Assembly: GCF_028622115.1 (NCBI RefSeq)
Contig: NZ_CP097263.1
Span: 4,154,001 to 4,218,000, forward strand
Direction of reading: 5' to 3'
Length of the DNA stretch: 64,000 nt
Origin: Kutzneria chonburiensis
Lineage (GTDB): Bacteria; Actinomycetota; Actinomycetes; Mycobacteriales; Pseudonocardiaceae
In this document: in pieces, positions 28,695-35,934 of the stretch
Numbering within the stretch: the first letter of the stretch is position 1
Layout: each line of letters opens with the position of its first letter
Position numbers and translations under genes: made by a program
The notes under the pieces: generated by a model
Told to the model about the DNA's origin: nothing
Databases searched by the model: none
Seen by the model: the letters and a program-made list of their open reading frames with translations, nothing else

Positions 28695-29617
28695 AGCGCC
28701 TCCAGCCGGTGCCGTGCGCCGCCGATCGAGCGCACCAGGTCCTTGGCGAGCGAGTAGTAGCGGTGCAGTGGGTACGTAATGTCAAGACCGAGGCCGCCGT
28801 GCAGGTGGTGGCAGGTTCTCATGGCCGGCAACAACTCCTCGGCCAGCCAGTGCGCGGCGATGTCCACATCGGACTCCGCGTCCAGCCCCTCGGCCAGCCG
28901 CCAGCACGCCGACCACGTGGCCAGGTGCAGGGTCCGCGAGGAGATGTAGACCTCGGCGATCTGCTGTGCGACGGCCTGGAAGGTGGCCAGCGGCCGGCCG
29001 AACTGCTCACGGGTCGCAACGTGCTTTCTGGTCAGCTCCAACGCCTCCGCCAATACGCCGTCGGCCGTCGCGCAGGCACCGGCGAGGGCAAAGAGGTGCA
29101 GGTCGGCCAGCCCGTCGAAGGTCCACTCGTACGGCACGTCGACCAGGTGCAGGCTGAACTCGGGCCGGCCACTGGAAGTGGGGGCGGGATTTAGCGTGAC
29201 ACCGGGCGTTTCCGGGTCGACGAGTGCGACGGCGGCACCCTCGTCGGTCGACACCGGCACGAGGATCCGGTGCGCTCCGACGGCGTCCGGCACCCCGATC
29301 TTCACCCCGTTGATCACGCCGCCGGCGGCCCTGGTGCGCGGCCGTGACGTCATGGGGTCGGACGGTTCGTGCAGCGCGGCGGTCACCCGGGCGCCCTCAG
29401 GCACCTCGATGCCGTGCTTGGCCAGCGGCAGCACACCGAGGGCGAGCGCGGGCAGCGGCGTCGCCGCCCGGCCGGCCTCGGTGAGCACGACCATGGCGCT
29501 GAGCACGTCCATGTCCGCTGTGACCAGCGTGCTCCAGGCGGCGGCAGGGGCGTCGCGGAACACATCGGCGGCCACCTCGCGGAGGGTCACCCGCGTGTCG
29601 TCGAGCGTGAAGTCCAC
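28679..29617 (-). CDS. chsE1: ChsE1 (FadE28-like) acyl-CoA dehydrogenase subunit
   Basis: About 312 residues, shorter than a full dehydrogenase, as expected for this half of the ChsE1-ChsE2 pair. The C-terminal helical domain has REQFGRPLATFQAVAQQ and the HLHGGLGLDITYPL motif. GTG 29617 is preferred because AGGGG lies 5 nt upstream; GTG 29623 is the alternative. First gene of the five-gene side-chain operon, with a perfect KstR box 13 bases upstream. Confidence 0.9.
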   Translation of the reverse strand: MDFTLDDTRVTLREVAADVFRDAPAAAWSTLVTADMDVLSAMVVLTEAGRAATPLPALALGVLPLAKHGIEVPEGARVTAALHEPSDPMTSRPRTRAAGGVINGVKIGVPDAVGAHRILVPVSTDEGAAVALVDPETPGVTLNPAPTSSGRPEFSLHLVDVPYEWTFDGLADLHLFALAGACATADGVLAEALELTRKHVATREQFGRPLATFQAVAQQIAEVYISSRTLHLATWSACWRLAEGLDAESDVDIAAHWLAEELLPAMRTCHHLHGGLGLDITYPLHRYYSLAKDLVRSIGGARHRLEALCTSN

Positions 29618-29630
29618 CCGCACCCCTAAC

Positions 29631-29644
29631 TGGAACGTGTTCTA
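29631..29644. promoter_or_regulatory. KstR box upstream of chsE1-chsE2-chsH2-chsH1-ltp2
   Basis: TGGAACGTGTTCTA is a full match to TnnAACnnGTTnnA. It lies between chsE1 and the ChsE3-like gene, both on the minus strand. Confidence 0.92.
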
Positions 29645-29658
29645 GTTCTAGCGTACGG

Positions 29659-31620
29659 TCACGCCCTGGGCAAGCCCAGCAGCCGCTCGCCGGCCAGCGT
29701 GAGCAGCACCTGCTCGGTGCCGCCGGCGATGCTCAGGCAGCGGGTCATCAGGAACTCCCGGCTGCGTTCGCCGGTGACCGCGCCCAGCGGCCCGTCGAGA
29801 TCCAGTGCCGTCTCGGCCACGTTCTGCCGGTGCCGCACCCCGACCAGCTTGCGCACGCTGGAGGCCGCGCCGGGGTCGAGGTCGGCGAGTTTCCGCAGCG
29901 TGGTGCGCAGGTCAAGCAGCGACATGGCCAGCCCGTCGGCAACCAGGCCGCCCAGCCGCTCGCTCGGCTCGGCCGTGGAAAGAACACGTTCCACTTCCTC
30001 GCCGAGCGACGAGCCGCGGCTCATCGCCACCCGCTCGTTGGCCAGGGTGGTCCGGGCCAGCTTCCAGCCGCCGTCGACCGCGCCGACCACGTGGTCGTCG
30101 GGCACGAACACGCCGTCCAGGAAGACCTCGTTGAACACCGCGTCGCCGGTGATCTCCCGCAGCGGCCGGATGTCGATGCCGGACGTGCGCATGTCGACCA
30201 GGAAGTACGTGATGCCACGGTGTTTGGGCACGTCAGGGTTGGTACGGGCGAGGCAGATGGCCCAGTCGGCCGTGCGGGCCAGCGAAGTCCAGACCTTCTG
30301 CCCGGTGAGCTTCCATCCGCCCTCGACCCGCTCCGCCTTCGTTCGCAGCGAGGCCAGGTCGGAGCCGGCGCCGGGCTCGCTGAACAGCTGGCACCAGGTG
30401 ATCTCGCCGCGCAGGGTCGGGCCGGCGAACTGCTCGCGCTGCTGGTCCGTGCCGTGGGCCAGGATCGTCGGCACGGCCCACCAGCCGATGACCAGGTCGG
30501 GCCGCTGCACACCGGCCCGGTCCAGCTCCTCGTCGATGATCAGCTGCTCGGTCGGGCCGGCGTCCAGGCCGTACGGGCGGGGCCAGTGCGGGGCCAGGAA
30601 ACCGCTGTCCGCCAGCTGTTTCCGCTGGTCATCGGCGCTGGCGATGACTTCGACGGCCTGACGGACCTGGGTGCGATCGGCGTCGATCGCGAGCGTGAGC
30701 GTGCGGCGGTGGCCGGCCTTGGCCAGCTCGGCCACGCGCCGACGCCAGCGGGCGGTGCCGCCGAGCAGCTGACGGGTGGAGATCGCGCGGCGCAGGTAGC
30801 GGTGGGCATCGTGCTCCCAGGTGAAGCCGATGCCGCCGAGCACCTGGATGCAGTCATTGGCGTTGTCCACGGCGGCATCCACGGCGATCGCGGCCGCGGT
30901 GGCTGCGGCCAGCGGGAATTCGGCCGGCTCCTGGTCGTACGCGCGGGCGGCGTCCCAGGCGACCGCGGCGGCCCGCTCGGACCGGCACAGCATCTCCACG
31001 CACAGGTGCTTGACCGCCTGGAAGGAGCCGATGGGCTGGCCGAACTGGGTGCGGATCTTGGCGTACTCCACGGCCGTGCGCAGGCACCAGTCGGCGATGC
31101 CGGCGGCCTCGGCGGCGGCCAGCGTGGCGAAGATGTCCGCCACCGGCAACGGTCCCAGCCGCTGATCGTCAGCAATCGGGTCCACCTGCGGAAATCCCAG
31201 TGGCCGCCCCAGGTCCACCGGGTCGGCCGGGTCGATCACGGCATCGGCCAGCGCCCAGTCGTCACCGTCCTTGACCAGCATGGGCCCGGATTCGCCCAGC
31301 GCAACGGGTCCACAGTGGACAGCCACGGCGACGCTGCCGTCGGCGATGCCGGGCAGCAGTTTGGCCGCGAGCGGGTGATCGGGAACTCTGGCCAGGGCGA
31401 CCGCGGCGGTCAGCGTGGACAGGACGGGGCCCGGGGCGAGCAGCTCGGCCGCCGCCTCGACGGCCACGGCCAGGTCGGCGACCGGGTTGCCGAGGCCGCC
31501 GACCGCCTCGGGCAGGGCCAGGCCGAACAGGCCCAGCGCGGCGAGATCGGGCCAGGCCGGTCCGGCGGCCAGCACCGCCGCCCGCAGCTGGCGTCCGCCG
31601 TCATCGATGACCATCGACAT
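29659..31620 (-). CDS. ChsE3/FadE34-like fused double acyl-CoA dehydrogenase
   Basis: 653 residues with two acyl-CoA dehydrogenase units in one chain. The N-terminal half has RTQFGQPIGSFQAVKHLCVE and QVLGGIGFTWEHDAH; the C-terminal half has QLFSEPGAGSDLASLRTKAE. This matches FadE34 (Rv3573c), which desaturates steroid side-chain CoA esters and sits next to kstR there too. ATG 31620 has no Shine-Dalgarno; TATTAT lies 6 nt upstream, fitting a leaderless mRNA. A perfect KstR box is at 31631-31644. Divergent from kstR. Confidence 0.9.
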   Translation of the reverse strand: MSMVIDDGGRQLRAAVLAAGPAWPDLAALGLFGLALPEAVGGLGNPVADLAVAVEAAAELLAPGPVLSTLTAAVALARVPDHPLAAKLLPGIADGSVAVAVHCGPVALGESGPMLVKDGDDWALADAVIDPADPVDLGRPLGFPQVDPIADDQRLGPLPVADIFATLAAAEAAGIADWCLRTAVEYAKIRTQFGQPIGSFQAVKHLCVEMLCRSERAAAVAWDAARAYDQEPAEFPLAAATAAAIAVDAAVDNANDCIQVLGGIGFTWEHDAHRYLRRAISTRQLLGGTARWRRRVAELAKAGHRRTLTLAIDADRTQVRQAVEVIASADDQRKQLADSGFLAPHWPRPYGLDAGPTEQLIIDEELDRAGVQRPDLVIGWWAVPTILAHGTDQQREQFAGPTLRGEITWCQLFSEPGAGSDLASLRTKAERVEGGWKLTGQKVWTSLARTADWAICLARTNPDVPKHRGITYFLVDMRTSGIDIRPLREITGDAVFNEVFLDGVFVPDDHVVGAVDGGWKLARTTLANERVAMSRGSSLGEEVERVLSTAEPSERLGGLVADGLAMSLLDLRTTLRKLADLDPGAASSVRKLVGVRHRQNVAETALDLDGPLGAVTGERSREFLMTRCLSIAGGTEQVLLTLAGERLLGLPRA

Positions 31621-31630
31621 CGGCCGATAA

Positions 31631-31644
31631 TAGAACGTGTTCCA
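31631..31644. promoter_or_regulatory. KstR box upstream of the chsE3-like gene
   Basis: TAGAACGTGTTCCA is a full match to TnnAACnnGTTnnA, 10 bases upstream of the ATG at 31620 and abutting the likely -10 (TATTAT on the minus strand). Confidence 0.92.
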
Positions 31645-31734
31645 GTTGGGTGGACTGGGCCAGCTGGGCGACGGACGTCCGGGTGAGGCCCCGGGCCAGG
31701 CCGCCCCCGTCCCGACATGCGGATAACGTGAAAA

Positions 31735-31748
31735 TGAAACACGTTCCG
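31735..31748. promoter_or_regulatory. KstR box upstream of kstR (one mismatch)
   Basis: TGAAACACGTTCCG matches the KstR consensus except for the final base. It lies 43 bases upstream of the kstR start and suggests autorepression. Confidence 0.75.
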
Positions 31749-31791
31749 ATCGTGTAAGTTGAGTCCGACGACAACCATGCAGGGGGCAGGG

Positions 31792-32391
31792 ATGGCTGCG
31801 ACGCCACGCCAGATCGCCGAGGAGGAACTCGGCTCGTCGGCCCAGCGGGACCGGCGGCGGCGGATCATCGACGCGACGATCGCGCTGGCCTCCAAGGGCG
31901 GCTTCGAGGCCGTCCAGATGCGGGCCGTGGCCGAGCGGGCCGATGTCGCGCTGGGGACGCTGTACCGGTACTTCCCGTCCAAGATCCACCTGTTGGTCTC
32001 GGGCCTGGGCGCTCAGCTCGACCGGGCGCTCGACCGCATGCAGCGCGCCCCCATCCCCGGCGACACGCGCGGCGAGCGCATGCTCTACGTGCTCAGCCGG
32101 ATCACCCGCAACATGCAGCGCGACCCGCACCTGGCCGAGGCCATGACCCGCGCCTTCATGTTCGCCGACACCTCCGCCGCCGCCGAGGTCGACCTGGTCG
32201 CGCGGCAGCTGGAGGAGCTGTTCACGCTCGCCCTCGGCAAGGACGAGCCGTCCGAGGAGGACAAGGCCATCGCCCGCGTGATCGGCGACGTGTGGCTGTC
32301 CAACCTGGTCGCCTGGGTCACGCGGCGGGCCTCGGCCACCGACGTCACCAACCGCCTTGAGCTGACCGTCCGGCTGTTGATGCGGGACTAG
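31792..32391 (+). CDS. kstR: KstR, TetR-type repressor of steroid catabolism
   Basis: 199 residues, the usual KstR length. The N-terminal DNA-binding region contains SKGGFEAVQMRAVAERADVA and TLYRYFPSK, nearly identical in pattern to mycobacterial KstR. The C-terminal block VWLSNLVAWVTRRASATDVT is also diagnostic. KstR is released by steroid-derived CoA thioesters. ATG 31792 follows AGGGGG by 5 nt; upstream in-frame starts (31759, 31777) lack one. Divergent from the ChsE3-like gene. It is the regulator of the seven KstR boxes listed here. Confidence 0.96.
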   Translation: MAATPRQIAEEELGSSAQRDRRRRIIDATIALASKGGFEAVQMRAVAERADVALGTLYRYFPSKIHLLVSGLGAQLDRALDRMQRAPIPGDTRGERMLYVLSRITRNMQRDPHLAEAMTRAFMFADTSAAAEVDLVARQLEELFTLALGKDEPSEEDKAIARVIGDVWLSNLVAWVTRRASATDVTNRLELTVRLLMRD

Positions 32392-32401
32392 TCTCGGCCG
32401 G

Positions 32402-33519
32402 GTGACGCCCACGCTGCTCCGCTCCGCTGCCTATCTGGATGTCGCTGCCGGCGAGATCGTGCACGACGACGTGCTGATCGACGGGGACGTCATCGGGTCG
32501 AGCGAGCTCGTGCCCGATGAGACGATCGACTGCCGGGGAACGTTGCTGCTGCCCGGTTTCATCGACTGCCACACGCACGTCGCCCTCACCGAGGCGCTCG
32601 GCGGCGGCTCGATCGACCTGCCCCGCTCCGTGCGATCCCTGTCCGCCGTGCCCGTGCTTCGCACGCTGCTGGGGCTGGGCATCACCACCGTGCGCGACGC
32701 GTGGGGCGCGGACGCCGGGCTGCGGCTGGCCCTGGAGCGGGGCTGGATCGAGGGTCCGCAGTTGCTGTCTCGTTGCGGCAGGTCTGCACCACCGGCGGCA
32801 TCGGTGATCACTGGACGCCGGCCACCGGGCCGTACAACGGTTATGCCGACCCGTCCATGCCCGATCCCGTTTTCGACGGCCCCGACGGGGCGCGGGCCGC
32901 CGTCCGCCGCATGGTGCGCGCCGGGGCCGACTGGATCAAGGCCACCGTCACCGGCTCCATCGTCGCCGGCACCGGCGTGCATGACGTGCAGTTCACCCCG
33001 TCCGAGATGCAGGCCTTGGTTTCCGAAGCCGCCAGCCGACAGCGGCACGTCATGGTGCACGCCCACGGCGCTCGCGGCGCCGAGCTCGCCGCCCGCTGCG
33101 GTGCCCGCAGCATCGAGCACGGCGTCTACCTCGACGAGGCCGCCGTCGCCGCCATGGTCGAGAACGGCACCTATTACGTGCCAACGCTTTCCGCCCATGG
33201 CAGCCCCGAGCACCGGCACTCCGTGCAGCTCGCCCTCGCCGCCGGCGTGCCCATCGCCATGGGCACCGACAATCCCGTCACGCCGCATTCCCAGGCCCTC
33301 GACGAGATCTCCGCCCTCGCCCACGCCGGCCTCGGCGCCGTCGGCGCCCTCCGCGCCGCCACCCTCAACGCCGCCCAGCTCCTCCAGTTCTCCGACCGCG
33401 GCGAGATCGCCGTCGGCAAGCGCGCCGACCTCGTCCTCCTCGACGGCGACGACCTGGCCGTCGACAACCTCGCCACTCGCATCAAAGCCGTCTGGCACAA
33501 CGGAAAGCGATTCCGCTGA
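32402..33519 (+). pseudogene. Amidohydrolase, broken by a 1-base frameshift
   Basis: The N-terminal part (GTG 32402, FIDCHTHVAL metal motif) reads in one frame to about 32767. The rest (from SLRQVCTTGGIGDHW to the GTDNP metal-site Asp and the KRADLVLLDG tail) continues in the next frame to 33519. One extra base in CTGTCTCG near 32768 (for example CTGGTCTCG) would restore a normal roughly 372-residue imidazolonepropionase/prolidase-like amidohydrolase. It may be a real mutation or a sequencing error. A TAGTCT hexamer 7 nt before the GTG, overlapping the kstR stop, suggests its own leaderless promoter. Confidence 0.82.
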
Positions 33520-33524
33520 GTCGA

Positions 33525-34190
33525 CTAGAAATCGACTGTCACCGACGATCCCTTTGCTGCCGAGGAGCCGGCCGCCGGCTGTTGACTGACGACCGTGCTA
33601 CCGTCGTTGGCCGGCAGCTTGAGTTGGTTGATCTGCAGCTTGAACGACGTAAGGCCAAGTGCTTTCGTGGCGTCAGCCTGGGTCTGGCCAGAAAGGTTCG
33701 GCACGGTTTCGGTGCCGAACGCGGCGTTGAGGATGTTCTGCTGGGCCTGCGTCGCGTTCTGCGACGCGAAATAGAAGGCCACCACCGAGCCCGCGCTGGC
33801 CGCGACGGCACCGATCAAGGTGCCTCGTACGCTCTGGTCATTGACGGCGAAGGCGAACGACGCCAGCGCGAGCAGCGCGATGATGAGACTGATCCCCATC
33901 CAGCCTCGCACCACGGACTTGTCGAGGCCGAGTGGTTGCGCCAGCGCTTTGTTGGATCTGGCCACAACCACGATCACGCCGGCGAGCAAGGCCGCGCCGA
34001 CTGTGGTGCCCGCGATCCACACGACGTTTTCCCACGGCAACGTTGGTCCTGGCGTCGAGTTCTGTGCCAGCCAGGTTTCGCGAAAACCGGCATCGAAGTT
34101 CTCCTCCAGCGCCCCGATGGCCAGGAGTGAGACGCCGTGCGGGCGCTTACCGACAGAGCATCGCCCGCGCGCCGAGGGCGTTACCTCCAT
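33525..34190 (-). CDS. Membrane protein with C-terminal PASTA domain
   Basis: 221 residues. Three hydrophobic segments (about 53-77, 95-115 and 122-144) are followed by one PASTA domain (about 160-221, starting TVPNLSGQTQADATKAL). PASTA domains usually bind cell-wall fragments when attached to kinases or penicillin-binding proteins. Here no kinase or transpeptidase domain is present, so it is a stand-alone sensor-like or anchoring protein of unknown role. Start ATG 34190 has a weak ribosome site. It lies 5 bases after the convergent pseudogene and just downstream of an amidohydrolase gene. Confidence 0.82.
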   Translation of the reverse strand: MEVTPSARGRCSVGKRPHGVSLLAIGALEENFDAGFRETWLAQNSTPGPTLPWENVVWIAGTTVGAALLAGVIVVVARSNKALAQPLGLDKSVVRGWMGISLIIALLALASFAFAVNDQSVRGTLIGAVAASAGSVVAFYFASQNATQAQQNILNAAFGTETVPNLSGQTQADATKALGLTSFKLQINQLKLPANDGSTVVSQQPAAGSSAAKGSSVTVDF

Positions 34191-34195
34191 GCCGC

Positions 34196-35323
34196 TCAGG
34201 CCAAGACCTTGCGGGCCAGGCCGTGGACGGCGGCACGGAGTGACGGCAGGTCGTGGTGGACGAGGACGCCGTCGCGTTTGACGATGTGGCCGTCGACCAG
34301 GACGGTGTGGACGTCGGTGATGCCGGCGGCGGAGACGATGCCGCCGGGGAGCAACTCCTCAGGCAGGTGGCTGAAGCCGGAGAGCAGGACGATGTCGGCG
34401 CGCTGGCCGACTTCGAGGGAACCTACGGACGGGAGGCCGATGGCGCGGGCGCCGTCGATGGTCGCGGACCGCAACAAGGAGCCGGCGGACAGAGGGAAAC
34501 CGCGGAGGCGTTCCAGCCACAGGGCGGCGCGCATCTGCTCGAACATGTCGGACGACGAGTTGATGACGACGTCCACGCCCAAAGCGGGTTTGCCACCGGC
34601 GGCGACGAAACGGCCGTAGACGGGGGAACCGTGGCCCATCATGGATTCGACGGGAGGCGTGACGGTGAGGCCGCAGCCGGCGGAGGCGAGCAGGCGCAGC
34701 TCGTCGTCGGTACAAGCGTTGCCGTGTACGAAATGCAGGTCGGGACCGAGTAGGTCGGCCAGGCGGGCGACGGAGCCGGGCTCGGTGACGTGCATGGTGG
34801 TCGAAAGCCCCAACGACCGGGCCACAGAGATGTCCCGAACGTTGTCCTCAAAGGACAGAGCGGGGCCGAAAGACGCAACGGCAGCGGAAACCAAGCCGGT
34901 ACCAGCGAACCTGTCAACGTCGGAAGGAGAAGCGCCGTACACGGCACGGATGCCGGACTCCTGCAACGCCTCGACCTCGACGTCCATGGACCCGTGACCC
35001 CAGTCGAGGACGGTCGTCACGCCGGCGTTCAACGCCTCGACGGCCCCGAGCAGCACAGCGGCCCGAAGCTCATCCGAAGAGAGAACCAGCCGCGGCAACA
35101 CATCGGACAGGAAAGCGCTGAGCGAGAGGTCGGCCCCGCTCCCCCGCATCGGCGCCTGCACGAGATGCCGATGGGTGTCCACGAACCCCGGCAGCACAAC
35201 AAGCCCGTGCGCCGAGAGCTCCGACGAGCCCGAGAAAGAGCCGATCCCGGCGATGGCCCCGTCCGAGATCAGCACGTCGGCAACGCCGACACCCACCACA
35301 TGCCCACCCTTGATCACCAACAT
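34196..35323 (-). CDS. Amidohydrolase of the cytosine/guanine deaminase (ATZ/TRZ) group
   Basis: 375 residues. Metal-site motifs are GFVDTHRHL (HxH), FVHGNACTDDEL (His) and LGVDVVINSSSD (Asp). The group deaminates or dechlorinates nitrogen heterocycles such as 8-oxoguanine or triazines; the exact substrate is open. The ATG at 35323 follows GAGGGG by 8 nt. Divergent from a MarR gene across a region with three AAAGCTWT repeats, so it is probably under that MarR's control. Confidence 0.88.
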   Translation of the reverse strand: MLVIKGGHVVGVGVADVLISDGAIAGIGSFSGSSELSAHGLVVLPGFVDTHRHLVQAPMRGSGADLSLSAFLSDVLPRLVLSSDELRAAVLLGAVEALNAGVTTVLDWGHGSMDVEVEALQESGIRAVYGASPSDVDRFAGTGLVSAAVASFGPALSFEDNVRDISVARSLGLSTTMHVTEPGSVARLADLLGPDLHFVHGNACTDDELRLLASAGCGLTVTPPVESMMGHGSPVYGRFVAAGGKPALGVDVVINSSSDMFEQMRAALWLERLRGFPLSAGSLLRSATIDGARAIGLPSVGSLEVGQRADIVLLSGFSHLPEELLPGGIVSAAGITDVHTVLVDGHIVKRDGVLVHHDLPSLRAAVHGLARKVLA

Positions 35324-35340
35324 CGAGCAATCCCCTCACT

Positions 35341-35376
35341 AGAAAGCTTTATGCAAAGCTATACCGAAAGCTTTCT
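35341..35376. promoter_or_regulatory. Three-copy 12-bp-phased repeat, candidate MarR operator
   Basis: AAAGCTTT (35343-35350), AAAGCTAT (35355-35362) and AAAGCTTT (35367-35374) are spaced exactly 12 bases apart. The outer copies extend to a 10-bp inverted repeat (AGAAAGCTTT/AAAGCTTTCT). The array lies between the amidohydrolase and MarR genes, over the probable -35 of the latter. Confidence 0.65.
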
Positions 35377-35399
35377 ACGGGCAAGCTAGCCTGAGGGGC

Positions 35400-35894
35400 A
35401 TGCGGGACACGGTCGACGGCATCCTGGACGCCTGGCGCGGGCAGCTGCCGGAGATCGCCGGCATCGAGCTGGAGCTGTCCAAACGCGCCGGCCGCCTGCA
35501 CACGCTGCTGTCCGACGCCACCAACGCCCAGCTCAGCCGGTTCGGCCTGACCAAGGCGGAGTACGACGTGCTGGCGGTGCTGCGCTCCAGCGGCGCCCCC
35601 TACCGGCTGCGCCCGACCGACCTCACGGCCCGCCTGCTGCTCTCCTCCGGCGGCACCAGCAACGTGCTCCGACGCCTGGTCACCGAAGGTCTCGTCACCA
35701 GAGAAGCCGATCCGGACGACGCCCGCAGCACCTGGGTCCAGCTCACCGACAAAGGCGTCGAGACCGCCGACGAAGCCGTGAAGGCCAGCACCGAGGCCCA
35801 GCGACGGCTGCTGACCGCCGTCCCGCCGGAAACCGCACGACACGCCGCCGACGTCTTGCGCGAGGTGCTGCTGGCCCTCGGCGACCGCCCCTGA
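35400..35894 (+). CDS. MarR family transcriptional regulator
   Basis: 164 residues. The winged-helix core has LTKAEYDVLAVLRSSG, a recognition helix around LLLSSGGTSNVLRRL, and a wing with the D-x-R motif (DPDDARSTWVQLT). It probably represses the divergent amidohydrolase and itself through the AAAGCTWT repeats. ATG 35400 is preceded by TAGCCT exactly 7 nt upstream, a leaderless pattern. Ligand unknown, perhaps the heterocycle handled by the amidohydrolase. Confidence 0.9.
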   Translation: MRDTVDGILDAWRGQLPEIAGIELELSKRAGRLHTLLSDATNAQLSRFGLTKAEYDVLAVLRSSGAPYRLRPTDLTARLLLSSGGTSNVLRRLVTEGLVTREADPDDARSTWVQLTDKGVETADEAVKASTEAQRRLLTAVPPETARHAADVLREVLLALGDRP

Positions 35895-35934
35895 CACCCA
35901 TCCGACCCCGACGACAGGGCACGATCACCCCATC

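Noticed and set aside
29659-31620. Two separate acyl-CoA dehydrogenase genes with a missing stop
   Set aside because: FadE34-type enzymes are naturally fused doubles of similar length, so this is a normal single gene.
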